A DNA stretch of 64,000 bases from Clostridiales bacterium. GTDB lineage: Bacteria > Bacillota > Clostridia > Christensenellales > UBA1242. The notes below the pieces were generated by a model. That model was not told the DNA's origin. It ran no database searches and saw only the letters and a list, made by a program, of their open reading frames with translations. Position numbers and translations under genes: made by a program. The stretch covers positions 62,001 to 126,000 of the forward strand of contig DPGI01000005.1 of assembly GCA_003522085.1 (NCBI GenBank). Direction: 5' to 3'. Shown piece by piece: positions 31,762 to 40,516 of this stretch. How positions within the stretch are numbered: position 1 is the first letter of the stretch; the number at the start of each line of letters is the position of its first letter.

Positions 31762-32979
31762 ATGACAGACACAAAACTTTATGACACCTTAAAAGAAAGA
31801 GGATTATTATATCAATGCACCGACGAAGAGGGCTTGAAAAAAGCGCTTACATCAGGCGCGCCACTCGCACTTTATGAAGGAACTGACCCAACAATGGACA
31901 GCCTTCACCTTGGCCACTGCATTCCTTATTGCATTCTCCGCCGTTTTCAAAAGGCAGGGCACAAAGTTGTTCTTTTAATGGGCGGAGCAACAGCCTGCAT
32001 CGGCGACCCAAGCGGGAAGAGCGAAATGCGCAGCATTATGAACAAAGAAACAATCGCTCACAACATCGAAAAGATTAAAAATTCTCTTAAAATCTTCCTT
32101 GATTTTGATGGCGAAAACCCAGCCATAATTGTCAACAACGCAGATTGGTTTACAGGTTATGATTACACCGATTTTATGCGTGAAATAGGAATTCATTTCA
32201 ACGTAAACAAAATGCTTGCCAACGAACTTTACGCAAAGCGTATCCAAGAAGGCGGGCTTACATTTTTTGAAATGGGGTATATGCTCATGCAAGCCTACGA
32301 TTTTATTCGCTTAAATCGTGATTACGGCGTAACTCTTCAATATGGTGGAGCAGACCAATGGGGGAATATCGTAGCGGGCGTAGAACTTCAACGTAAACTC
32401 AACTTTGCAAACAACACAAACATAAATCTTATCGGTGCAACAAACCCACTTTTGGTTACTCCAGAAGGTGTAAAAATGGGCAAAACCGAACGTGGCGCAA
32501 TATGGCTTGACCGTGACAAAATCACAGCCTATGACTTTTATCAAGGCATCTATCAAACACCCGACGCTTGCGTAGAAATGATGTTTGCACTCTTCACAGA
32601 CATACCTATGCAAGAGGTTAGAGAGATGATTAAACGCGACATTGTCGCAGCAAAGAAAACTCTTTCATATGAAATCACAAAGTTTGTTCGTGGACAAGCT
32701 GACGCTGAAGAAGCACAACGCATGAGCGAAAACCTCTTTACCCACGGCGGTGATGATGCGCCTACTTTTGTGTGCGCAGCCTCAGAATACCCACTAAATA
32801 TTGTGGATGTTTTGGTAAAAGTTGGCTTTGCTTCATCAAAAGGCGAAGCGCGCAGACTTATCGAAGGTGGCGGTGTAAGTGTCGACGGCGAAAAAGTTAG
32901 TGCACTTGATTATCAAATAAGTGGCGATGCTCTCATCAAAAAAGGCAAGAAAAACTTTATAAAAGTGGTTAAAGAATAA
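31762..32979 (+). CDS. tyrS: tyrosyl-tRNA synthetase
   Basis: This is a class I synthetase charging tRNA-Tyr. The 405 residues include Y-E-G-T-D-P-T, the H-L-G-H signature, tyrosine-binding Y-x-x-x-Q-x-x-D motifs (M-Q-A-Y-D-F, G-G-A-D-Q-W-G-N), the catalytic K-M-G-K-T loop and a C-terminal S4 RNA-binding domain (about 345-400). The start is 9 nt after the enolase stop, behind AAGGAG. Many Firmicutes put a T-box before tyrS; there is no room for one here. Confidence 0.97.
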   Translation: MTDTKLYDTLKERGLLYQCTDEEGLKKALTSGAPLALYEGTDPTMDSLHLGHCIPYCILRRFQKAGHKVVLLMGGATACIGDPSGKSEMRSIMNKETIAHNIEKIKNSLKIFLDFDGENPAIIVNNADWFTGYDYTDFMREIGIHFNVNKMLANELYAKRIQEGGLTFFEMGYMLMQAYDFIRLNRDYGVTLQYGGADQWGNIVAGVELQRKLNFANNTNINLIGATNPLLVTPEGVKMGKTERGAIWLDRDKITAYDFYQGIYQTPDACVEMMFALFTDIPMQEVREMIKRDIVAAKKTLSYEITKFVRGQADAEEAQRMSENLFTHGGDDAPTFVCAASEYPLNIVDVLVKVGFASSKGEARRLIEGGGVSVDGEKVSALDYQISGDALIKKGKKNFIKVVKE

Positions 32980-32995
32980 CAAAAAGCAATTTTAT

Positions 32996-33346
32996 ATGAC
33001 AACAAAACAAGGCGTAATTGAAGTTAAAAAATCAAAGTTTTATTATTATCGCTATGACGGTGACATGGCGGGCTTTGACGCGCTTTTGCCGAAAATAAAA
33101 TCCGAACACAAAAAAGCCACGCACGTGGTTTATGCCTATTCGTTTTCGCAGCCATTCAACGAAAAATGCTGTGATGACGGCGAGCCAAAATCAACGGCAG
33201 GAGCACCGATTTTGTCAGTTATTCAAAAGAAGAAATTGTCAAATGTCGCGGTAATTGTTGTTAGATATTTTGGCGGAATAAAACTTGGTGCTGGTGGTCT
33301 TGTCAGAGCGTATACAAAATCTGCAAGCGAAGCACTTTCGGATTAA
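32996..33346 (+). CDS. YigZ/IMPACT (UPF0029) family protein, short form
   Basis: The 116 residues correspond to the N-terminal IMPACT domain only: K-K-S-K-F, A-T-H-V-V-Y-A-Y, D-D-G-E-P-K-S-T-A-G-A-P-I and V-R-Y-F-G-G-I-K-L-G-A-G-G-L-V-R-A-Y. The family usually has about 200 residues with a C-terminal DUF1949 domain, which is absent here. The frame ends cleanly. Its role is unclear; relatives touch translation regulation. No clear ribosome binding site precedes the ATG, which lies 16 nt after the tyrS stop. Confidence 0.85.
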   Translation: MTTKQGVIEVKKSKFYYYRYDGDMAGFDALLPKIKSEHKKATHVVYAYSFSQPFNEKCCDDGEPKSTAGAPILSVIQKKKLSNVAVIVVRYFGGIKLGAGGLVRAYTKSASEALSD

Positions 33347-33367
33347 AAATAAAAAATTGGAGCAGCA

Positions 33368-33988
33368 ATGCAAATTACAGAAATCAAAAAAATAGGCAAG
33401 GGAGATCGTTATTCGATTTTTATCGATGATATTTTTAATGGAACTCTTGAAACCGAAATTTTGGTTAAAGAAAAACTTAAAACTGGCGATGAAATCAGTG
33501 AAGAGCGTTTAAAACAAATCAAACTCGACAACGGCAAACTCGCAGCGTTTTCGCGAGCCATTTCGTATATCGAAAAAGGTTTGCACACTGAAAAACAACT
33601 GCGCGCTTATCTTAAAGAAAAGGGCTTTTTGCCTGAAAGCATCGACGAAGCGATTGAAAAATTGCTTGAATATGGCTATATCGACGATACCTTGTATGCT
33701 GAAAGTTTTATCAACTCATACAAACATAAAAAAGGCAAAATCAAACTTAAATTTGAGTTGCGCACAAAAGGCGTTTCGCCTGAAATAATCGACGAAAAAC
33801 TTGAAGAACTTTTGCAAGAAGACGAAACCGAAGAATCGGCGCGCAATCTTCTTCAAAAATATCTTAAAAACAAAACTTTTGACGCAAAAACAAAGCAAAA
33901 AGCATATGCGCATCTGATGAGCAAAGGCTTTGAAAGCGACGTCGTGTCAAAAGTGCTCAGCGAGGTAAAATATGAGAGTAGGGATTGA
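33368..33988 (+). CDS. recX: regulatory protein RecX
   Basis: RecX modulates RecA filaments. The 206 residues have a short N-terminal beta part followed by three-helix repeats with A-x-x-Y-I-E-K-G-L-H-T-E-K-Q-L-R-A-Y-L, then L-E-Y-G-Y-I-D-D-T-L-Y-A-E-S-F and R-T-K-G-V-S-P-E-I-I-D-E-K-L. This is the usual RecX pattern. It overlaps acpS by 17 nt. recA is not in the window. Confidence 0.88.
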   Translation: MQITEIKKIGKGDRYSIFIDDIFNGTLETEILVKEKLKTGDEISEERLKQIKLDNGKLAAFSRAISYIEKGLHTEKQLRAYLKEKGFLPESIDEAIEKLLEYGYIDDTLYAESFINSYKHKKGKIKLKFELRTKGVSPEIIDEKLEELLQEDETEESARNLLQKYLKNKTFDAKTKQKAYAHLMSKGFESDVVSKVLSEVKYESRD

Positions 33989-34313
33989 CATCGAAGACAT
34001 TTCGCGTATGAGCGAAAAACTCGCAGAAAAGATTGCGACCCCGTCAGAAAAGCAGTATTTGTCGCGCTTTAAAGAAGGCAAAGCCCAGCACATCGCATCG
34101 CTCTGGACAGCAAAAGAAGCCTGTGTAAAAATGCTTGATAAAACAGACCTTAGTTTTTTAGAAATCGAAGTGTCGCACTCTGATTCGGGCAGACCTGCAA
34201 TCGAGCTAAAAGGCGAAGCATTAAAGCGCTTTATTTCGCTTGGCCTTAAATCAATCGACATTTCAATTTCGCACACATCATCGCAAGCAATCGCAATAGT
34301 AATCGGCTGTTAA
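33972..34313 (+). CDS. acpS: holo-[acyl-carrier-protein] synthase
   Basis: AcpS moves 4'-phosphopantetheine from CoA to acyl carrier protein. The 113 residues carry the metal-binding G-I-D-I-E-D-I at the start and W-T-A-K-E-A in the middle, the two signatures of the family, then S-I-S-H-T. Normal length. It starts inside recX behind GCGAGGT and is the last gene before the terminator. Confidence 0.93.
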   Translation: MRVGIDIEDISRMSEKLAEKIATPSEKQYLSRFKEGKAQHIASLWTAKEACVKMLDKTDLSFLEIEVSHSDSGRPAIELKGEALKRFISLGLKSIDISISHTSSQAIAIVIGC

Positions 34314-34390
34314 AATCGCAGAAATCGCTCCTAAAAACATCAAAAAAGAGATATTAAAAATTAAATAAAAATAAAATAAAATGATATTAA

Positions 34391-34425
34391 AAAACAGGGC
34401 ACAAAAGTCCCTGTTTTATTTTTTT
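34391..34425. terminator. Terminator after acpS, convergent
   Basis: AAAACAGGG and CCCTGTTTT pair around a 9-nt loop. T runs follow on both strands, so the substrate-binding gene on the other strand can use it too. Confidence 0.88.
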
Positions 34426-34458
34426 TGGTTTTTTCCATCAACGCATTTTCGCGCAGTT

Positions 34459-35487
34459 TTACAGTCCAAGGCGAGATGCGATTTCGGTGTTTACTATTTT
34501 GTTATAGTCGGTGTTTCCGTTAAGCATGCCCGCATTTTGCGTGATTGCAAGAAGAGTGTCAAGCGATTGCCTGCTCATAACCATGTCATGTGAGAAAGCG
34601 TCGATTCGATAATAGGCCGCAACAGCGATTTTCAAATCGTCAATGCTCATTCCTGTAAATGAGTCTTTAAGTGCTTGCGCAGCATCTTCTAAGTGGTTGT
34701 TTTCATAGCAGTCCTTCAAAAAGTCATAGCCGCGTCTAACAGCTTTTAAAAACTTTTCAGCAATGTCGCTGTGATTTTTTAAATAACTTTGCTTAGCGAT
34801 AAAGCACGTGTAAGGAATCTTCTGATTTACAAGATCCGCAACCGACGCAACAATGTGATATTCTGGGTGAGCGGCAACCAAATTTGATGCGTTAGGTTCA
34901 AAAAGAGTGCAGTAGTTTGCATTTGAATTTTCAAACTCGCTGGCGATAGCGTTAAATGCTACGTCAGTTCGCAAATTAACCTTATCGCTGCCAACTCCGA
35001 TTTGATAGCCAGCAACTCTTTCAATAGCATATTGCAGCGTCATGGCTGGCATTCCGCCCGCACGGCCGCCGATTATAGTTTCACCCAAAAGGTCAGAGAT
35101 TTTAAAGTCAGGACCCTTTTTTGAAACGATAAATGAGCCGTCAGTTTGAGTAAGTTGCCCAAAAACCATAGGCTGATCGGTTATGCCTTCCTGGCTTGTG
35201 TAAACAACTGTTTCAGGCCCAGCCAAAATCATATCTGCCGCACCCGAAATAAGCGCAGTCATCGACACATCGCTTCCGCCACCGTTTGTAAGGTTGATTT
35301 GCAAGCCTTCGTCCTCAAAATAACCGAGATTGTTTGCGGCGTAGAAAGGCGCATAAAAGATGGAATGCGTCACTTCGTTGAAATTGATTTTTGTATAGTC
35401 TTTTCCGCCACAGCCAACGATAATGGTTGTGCAAACAGCAACGCAAAAACAAAGCAGCGATGCTACCAGTATTTTTATTTTTTTCAT
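34459..35487 (-). CDS. ABC transporter substrate-binding lipoprotein, NMT1/THI5-like
   Basis: The 342 residues start with a lipoprotein signal (M-K-K-I-K-I-L-V-A-S ... I-V-G-C, Cys26). The mature part has A-P-F-Y-A-A-N-N-L-G-Y-F-E-D-E-G-L, G-G-G-S-D-V and A-D-M-I-L-A-G-P-E, typical of SsuA/TauA/ThiY-type proteins that bind sulfonates, nitrate or thiamine precursors. The frame is open further upstream, but GGGAGG lies just before ATG 35487. No permease or ATPase gene is adjacent, so it is an orphan or partners with a distant transporter. Confidence 0.85.
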   Translation of the reverse strand: MKKIKILVASLLCFCVAVCTTIIVGCGGKDYTKINFNEVTHSIFYAPFYAANNLGYFEDEGLQINLTNGGGSDVSMTALISGAADMILAGPETVVYTSQEGITDQPMVFGQLTQTDGSFIVSKKGPDFKISDLLGETIIGGRAGGMPAMTLQYAIERVAGYQIGVGSDKVNLRTDVAFNAIASEFENSNANYCTLFEPNASNLVAAHPEYHIVASVADLVNQKIPYTCFIAKQSYLKNHSDIAEKFLKAVRRGYDFLKDCYENNHLEDAAQALKDSFTGMSIDDLKIAVAAYYRIDAFSHDMVMSRQSLDTLLAITQNAGMLNGNTDYNKIVNTEIASRLGL

Positions 35488-35628
35488 TTTTCCTCCCTTT
35501 ACAAGATTCATTTTATGCCACGAGCAAAAAATAGGTGAAAGTGCACATGCAAGAAGGAGGGCGTAAAAGAGAGCGGGCAAAAAGGAAGTGATTGCAGTGT
35601 GGTTGAAGCGTGGTTTAAAAAATAACTA

Positions 35629-35657
35629 TTGACAAAAAGACAAAAGCATGTTAGAAT
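35629..35657 (+). promoter_or_regulatory. Promoter for the small membrane protein gene
   Basis: TTGACA (35629-35634), 17 bp, TAGAAT (35652-35657): one of the best promoter matches in the window. Confidence 0.8.
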
Positions 35658-35683
35658 AGAAAAGTAAATTTGGAGGACAAAAA

Positions 35684-35914
35684 ATGTCATTACTTCTTGA
35701 TAACAATGTATGGGAAAGATTATTGCAGCCAAACGTTTTAACTGGCATTATTTTACTTGTAGTGGGAGTGATCGCGGCAATATTTGCTAAAAAGATTACA
35801 AAGCTTATAAGAAAAAGTGAAAAAGTAGAACCAAACGACAGAGTGCTTCTTACAATCAAAGCATTTGCACTTGTTGTTATTTTGGCAGCACTTATTGTAA
35901 TGATAATTCAATAA
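35684..35914 (+). CDS. small two-helix membrane protein, 76 aa
   Basis: Two membrane helices lie at about 18-36 (L-T-G-I-I-L-L-V-V-G-V-I-A-A-I-F) and 58-75. They are joined by a basic then mixed-charge loop, A-K-K-I-T-K-L-I-R-K. I do not recognise a family. The gene is well made: consensus promoter, TTGGAGG site and own terminator. This argues for a real small protein rather than a chance frame. Confidence 0.75.
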   Translation: MSLLLDNNVWERLLQPNVLTGIILLVVGVIAAIFAKKITKLIRKSEKVEPNDRVLLTIKAFALVVILAALIVMIIQ

Positions 35915-35931
35915 CTTCCTAAAAGCATTTC

Positions 35932-35959
35932 AAACAAGCGAATTCGCTTGTTTTTTTTT
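35932..35959 (+). terminator. Terminator after the small membrane protein gene
   Basis: AAACAAGCGAATTCGCTTGTTT is a self-complementary stem, followed by a run of T. Confidence 0.85.
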
Positions 35960-35991
35960 AACATATTTTGTATACTAACTTTGTTAGTATA
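35948..35991 (+). promoter_or_regulatory. valS promoter with overlapping palindrome
   Basis: TTGTTT (35948-35953) and TATACT (35971-35976) are 17 bp apart. The -10 box is the left end of a perfect 9-bp inverted repeat, TATACTAAC and GTTAGTATA (35971-35979 and 35983-35991), with a 3-nt centre. It covers the -10 and start site as a repressor operator would. No T-box is present upstream of valS. Confidence 0.55.
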
Positions 35992-36016
35992 ACTTTTGGC
36001 AAGGAGAAGCACATCG

Positions 36017-38602
36017 ATGGATAAAACATACAATCCACATTCATTTGAAAGCGAAATTTATAAAAATTGGATGGATAAAAAATATTTTAAAGCAACCCGC
36101 AATCCAAACAAAAAACCATTCACAATAATCATGCCACCACCAAACGTAACAAGCAAGTTGCACATGGGGCATGCTTTTCAACAAACCATACAAGACATAA
36201 TTATTCGTCGCAAAAGAATGCAAGGCTATGAAGCGCTTTGGCTTCCAGGAACAGACCACGCCGCAATCGCAACTGAAGCAATGGTTTCAAACAAACTTGC
36301 AAAGCAGGGCATAACAAAAGAAATGCTTGGCAGAGAAAAGTTTTTGCAAGAGATAAACGCATGGTATGATGAATACAAAAACACGATTATCGAACAATTC
36401 AAAATCATGGGCTATTCATGTGACTGGGATCGCCTTGCCTTTACTATGGACGAACAAAACAACAAAGCGGTTCGTTGGGTTTTTGTTCACCTTTTCAAAA
36501 AAGGCTGGATTTACAAAGGAAAGCGCATAGTAAACTGGTGTCCACATTGCAAAAGTTCAATTTCAGACGCCGAAGTAGAATTTAAAGAAGAAAAATCGCA
36601 TTTCTGGCACATCAAATATCAAATTGAAGGAACAAATGACTATCTTGAACTTGCCACAACGCGCCCAGAAACCATACTTGGCGACACAGCGGTTGCTGTC
36701 AATCCAAATGACAAACGCTACAAGCACCTTGTTGGCAAAAATGTAATTCTTCCAATCTTAAACAAGCCAATTCCAATTGTAGCCGACGACTATGTTGAAA
36801 TGGACTTTGGAACAGGCGTTGTAAAAATCACTCCAGCGCACGATCCAAACGACTTTGAAGTCGGCAGACGTCACAATCTCGAAGTTATCAAAATCTTAAA
36901 CGACGACGCTACCTTAAACGACAAATGCGGCAAATACGCAGGCATGAGTCGCGAACAAGCGCGCGAAGCGATCGTCGAAGACCTTAAAAAACTCGGCAAC
37001 TTAGTCCGCATCGAAGATTATGCCCACAATGTTGGACATTGTGAAAGATGTAAAACAATCATCGAACCTGTCGTATCAAATCAATGGTGGGTTGATATGT
37101 CTCAACTCAAAATCCCAGCAATCAAAGTGGTTGAAGAAGGGAAGGTTAGATTTGTAGACGAACAATACAAAAAAACATATCTTCACTGGATGTATAATCT
37201 TAACGACTGGTGCATTTCGCGTCAACTTTGGAACGGTCACCGCATTCCAATTTTCACTTGCCAAGATTGCGGCGAAGTAATATGCGAACTTGAAGATCCA
37301 ACTGTTTGTCCAAAATGCGGCAGCAAACACTTGTTGCAAGAGCAAGACACACTCGACACATGGTTCAGTTCTGCACTCTGGCCACTTTCAACACTTGGAT
37401 TCCCAGACAAGAAAGAAGACTTAGCGTATTTCTATCCAACTGACGTGCTTGTGACAGCCCGCGAAATCATCAATTTGTGGGTTGCCCGCATGATATTCAG
37501 CGGACTTGAATATTATGGCGACATTCCATTCCGCGACATCGTTATAAACGGTATCGTAAAAGACGCAAACGGCAAAAAAATGAGCAAAACACTCGGAAAT
37601 GGAACCGATCCACGTGACGTAATCAAAGAATATGGCGTCGACATTTTGAGATATTCGTTGTTCAACGGCATATCAATCAACATGGATTCACGTTTCTCTG
37701 AAAAGAAAGTAGAACTCAGCCGAAATTTCTTAAACAAAGTTTGGAACGCAAGCAAATATGTGCTTATGCAACTTGAAGGCAACGAGGTTAAAGACATAAG
37801 CGAAGTTAAACTCAACCTTGCCGACAAATGGATTATCACACAAACAAACAAACTTATCGACAGCGTAAATCGCAAGTTCGACAAGTATGACATTGGCATG
37901 GCAGAATCAGAACTTGGCGACTTCTTCTGGACAAAATTCTGCGATTATTACATCGAACTCAGCAAAACCGACATGGCAGGCGACAATGCCGAAGCGTCAA
38001 GGGCAACGCTCAACTATGTCTTGACCATTCTGCTTAAATTGTTGCACCCATTCATTCCATTTATCACCGAAAAAATCTATCTTGAACTTCCAAAGCACGA
38101 CGAAAGCATTATGATTTCGGCATGGCCAGAAAAGACCCAAGACTATGAAATAGAATCAAACGAAATGGAAGAGATTATAAAAATCATCGGCAGCATCAGA
38201 AACGCACGAAACGAGAAAAAAGTGCCAGACAACAAAAAAATTGTGATAAAAATTTTTCCAACCAAAAATAAACAACTCTTTAAGGCTGCAAGCGGTTACA
38301 TTAAAAAATTGTGCTTAGCAAGTGATGTCTTGTCTATAAGCAGTGAAGAGCCATCACAAGGCGCAATCAACCTTACATTCAACGATTGCAAAGTTATTTT
38401 GCCACTTGAAAGCATGGTTGACATGGGCGAAGAAAAGGCACGCCGTGAAAAAGAAATTGAAAGCGTTAAATTCGAAATCGCAAGAAGTGAAGGTATGCTT
38501 TCAAATCCAAAATTCGTAGAAAAAGCACCTGCCGCACTTGTTGAACAAGAACGTCAAAAACTTGAAAAGAACAAACAACTCTTGCAAGAATTGCAAAAAT
38601 AA
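36017..38602 (+). CDS. valS: valyl-tRNA synthetase
   Basis: This 861-residue class I enzyme charges tRNA-Val. It has P-P-P-N-V-T-S-K-L-H-M-G-H (HIGH), the editing domain with T-T-R-P-E-T-I-L-G-D and D-F-G-T-G-V-V-K-I-T-P-A-H-D, zinc-type Cys pairs near 340 and 400-430, W-F-S-S-A-L-W-P, the K-M-S-K-T-L-G-N loop, the anticodon-binding domain and a C-terminal coiled coil (about 795-860). A TTG at 35996 would extend the frame, but AAGGAG (36001-36006) serves ATG 36017. Confidence 0.97.
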   Translation: MDKTYNPHSFESEIYKNWMDKKYFKATRNPNKKPFTIIMPPPNVTSKLHMGHAFQQTIQDIIIRRKRMQGYEALWLPGTDHAAIATEAMVSNKLAKQGITKEMLGREKFLQEINAWYDEYKNTIIEQFKIMGYSCDWDRLAFTMDEQNNKAVRWVFVHLFKKGWIYKGKRIVNWCPHCKSSISDAEVEFKEEKSHFWHIKYQIEGTNDYLELATTRPETILGDTAVAVNPNDKRYKHLVGKNVILPILNKPIPIVADDYVEMDFGTGVVKITPAHDPNDFEVGRRHNLEVIKILNDDATLNDKCGKYAGMSREQAREAIVEDLKKLGNLVRIEDYAHNVGHCERCKTIIEPVVSNQWWVDMSQLKIPAIKVVEEGKVRFVDEQYKKTYLHWMYNLNDWCISRQLWNGHRIPIFTCQDCGEVICELEDPTVCPKCGSKHLLQEQDTLDTWFSSALWPLSTLGFPDKKEDLAYFYPTDVLVTAREIINLWVARMIFSGLEYYGDIPFRDIVINGIVKDANGKKMSKTLGNGTDPRDVIKEYGVDILRYSLFNGISINMDSRFSEKKVELSRNFLNKVWNASKYVLMQLEGNEVKDISEVKLNLADKWIITQTNKLIDSVNRKFDKYDIGMAESELGDFFWTKFCDYYIELSKTDMAGDNAEASRATLNYVLTILLKLLHPFIPFITEKIYLELPKHDESIMISAWPEKTQDYEIESNEMEEIIKIIGSIRNARNEKKVPDNKKIVIKIFPTKNKQLFKAASGYIKKLCLASDVLSISSEEPSQGAINLTFNDCKVILPLESMVDMGEEKARREKEIESVKFEIARSEGMLSNPKFVEKAPAALVEQERQKLEKNKQLLQELQK

Positions 38603-38620
38603 AAACATAAAGGAAGGCAC

Positions 38621-39463
38621 ATGGACAACGCTCAAAAATATATTCCAATGACCAAAAAAGAAAAGATTTTCCGTTGGCTCAACATCGCATTTGATATCGC
38701 AATCATGCTCGCCGGCATCGCTCTTGCAATTTATTATCACAGCATTGGCGACCCCAACAATCGTTTTTTTATCAGCCTTGGAATGTTGGGCTTTGGTGTC
38801 CTTCCTTTTATTTACGAACTCATCTCACGCGCAAAACTCACAAATTCTGTATTTTTGATTTTTAATATTTATTTGCTTATTGCTGGTCTGCTTGGCGGCG
38901 CGCTCAATGGCTACAATACGTATTTTTGGCTTGGCAGAGTGGTTCACTTTATAATGGGCTATATGATGGCAATGCTTGGATTATTCATCATTTGCCGCAC
39001 AAAGCACAACACAAAAATGCACTATCTTATGGTCGCGCTTTTCTGCCTTGCGTTTTCGCTTTTCATCGAAGCAATTTGGGAAATAGGAGAGTGGAGTGCA
39101 GACAATCTTTTCAATCAAACAGCCCAAGGCGCAAAAATTGGCGAGTATGGTGCTCCACTAGTAACTGACACAATGGAAGACATCTGCTGCAACACCGGCG
39201 GCGCACTCTTGTTTGTGTTGCACTATCTCATAAGCAAGTGGTCAAAGAAAAATCTGCTTATTTCGTCAATGGAAAAAGAGTTTTCAATAAGACATAAATT
39301 ATTTGAAAAATCATCAAATAAATCAAAGGAAACAAACGAACAAACAAACGAAAAAAATGAAGCAATAATTGATGAAAATATTGCAGAAAATATTTCTTCA
39401 CAAAATACTGCTTTGCCTGAAAATAACGCAGAAATAAATATTTCGGAAAATGATGAAAAATAA
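38621..39463 (+). CDS. membrane protein of the DUF2238/YjdF type
   Basis: The 280 residues include about six membrane helices between 20 and 215. The signature D-T-M-E-D-I-C-C-N-T-G-G-A falls in the last one, and an E-A-I-W-E-I-G-E-W motif before it. Both are characteristic of the uncharacterised DUF2238/YjdF membrane family. The last ~50 residues are hydrophilic and rich in Asn, Glu and Lys. It starts 18 nt after valS behind GGAAGG. Function unknown. Confidence 0.75.
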   Translation: MDNAQKYIPMTKKEKIFRWLNIAFDIAIMLAGIALAIYYHSIGDPNNRFFISLGMLGFGVLPFIYELISRAKLTNSVFLIFNIYLLIAGLLGGALNGYNTYFWLGRVVHFIMGYMMAMLGLFIICRTKHNTKMHYLMVALFCLAFSLFIEAIWEIGEWSADNLFNQTAQGAKIGEYGAPLVTDTMEDICCNTGGALLFVLHYLISKWSKKNLLISSMEKEFSIRHKLFEKSSNKSKETNEQTNEKNEAIIDENIAENISSQNTALPENNAEINISENDEK

Positions 39464-39521
39464 ATATTTATGTCAATATATATAAATATTTTAAATAATT
39501 AAAATAAATATTTTAAATAAT

Positions 39522-39554
39522 AAAAAAATCGCAAATAATTGCGATTTTTTTTGT
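39522..39554. terminator. Convergent terminator
   Basis: AAAATCGCAA and TTGCGATTTT form the stem around a 4-nt loop, with A and T runs on the two sides. It lies between two converging genes. Confidence 0.85.
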
Positions 39555-39557
39555 TGT

Positions 39558-40409
39558 TTATTTAATAATTTCTGTCCAATCTGATGCAACAGCATATTTT
39601 CTTCCGTCGGGGTTTGAAAAATAGCTTTCAACTTCTCTGTTGCAAGAATCAATAATTTTGTCAATGTTATGATAAGTGTCAAGTGTTCCAACGTCCACGT
39701 TGTGGTAAGGCGCAATGTCATAAAAATAAACATCAGCTTCATTGTTTGTTACAAGCCAAGCAGGGAAGTATCCAGGGGCATCGCCGATATTGTTGCCTTT
39801 TTCCTTTTCTGCCATAAACTTGTGAATTTTTTTTGTGGTATCTGCGTTATATATATAAAACGCACCGCAAGCATAATTTCCGTCTGGCACGGCAGGTTTT
39901 TCTTGCAAACTTTCAATCTTGCAAGTTTTTGGATCAACATGAGCAACAGCCCCGCCGCGAAGAACTTTTTCGCTTGTTTCAAATTTTCCAAAAACAGTGT
40001 TGCCGCGATCTTTGCCGCGATAAAATTTGTAAATGTCACTGATTTTAAAATCGAACCAGTTGTCGGCAACCAGGATCATTGATTCGCCCTCATATCCAAT
40101 TTTGTTGAGTGCGAAAGCAACATCTCCAACTGCGCCCAAACGGTCTTCATTACTTGAAGTTCCGTCGTCTAAAATAGTAACGACTTTATCAGTAACCATT
40201 TTGCCGGCGCCTTTAGCATCAACAAAATTTTTGTAGAATTTGTGGTTTGAAATAATGACTACTTCGTCGATTTCTGGGATTTCGTTTAAGTTGTCAAGCA
40301 AAAGTTGAAGAAAAGATTTTCCTTGAACTTCCAAAAGTGCCTTAGGGGTGTTTTCTGTGAGTTTTCCAAGTCTAGTTGCGTAGCCAGCACAAAGAATAAA
40401 AGCTTTCAT
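39558..40409 (-). CDS. sugar-phosphate nucleotidyltransferase
   Basis: The 283-residue NTP-transferase starts F-I-L-C-A-G-Y-A-T-R-L-G and T-P-K-A-L-L-E-V, the nucleotide-binding signature of glucose-1-phosphate thymidylyl-/uridylyltransferases and related cytidylyltransferases. L-V-A-D-N-W-F-D supplies a metal-binding Asp, and L-Q-E-K-P the sugar-side loop. It activates a sugar or polyol phosphate with a nucleotide for glycan synthesis. No glycan genes are adjacent, so the sugar is unknown. The start follows AGGAGAT. Confidence 0.85.
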   Translation of the reverse strand: MKAFILCAGYATRLGKLTENTPKALLEVQGKSFLQLLLDNLNEIPEIDEVVIISNHKFYKNFVDAKGAGKMVTDKVVTILDDGTSSNEDRLGAVGDVAFALNKIGYEGESMILVADNWFDFKISDIYKFYRGKDRGNTVFGKFETSEKVLRGGAVAHVDPKTCKIESLQEKPAVPDGNYACGAFYIYNADTTKKIHKFMAEKEKGNNIGDAPGYFPAWLVTNNEADVYFYDIAPYHNVDVGTLDTYHNIDKIIDSCNREVESYFSNPDGRKYAVASDWTEIIK

Positions 40410-40516
40410 ATTTATCTCCTTTTTGTTTTGTTAGTTTAGCATATTATTTTTAATTTGTAAAGACATAATGAGTTATCGTCAAATTGCAAAAAAAGTTGTT
40501 TCTTGAAGAGAGGAAT

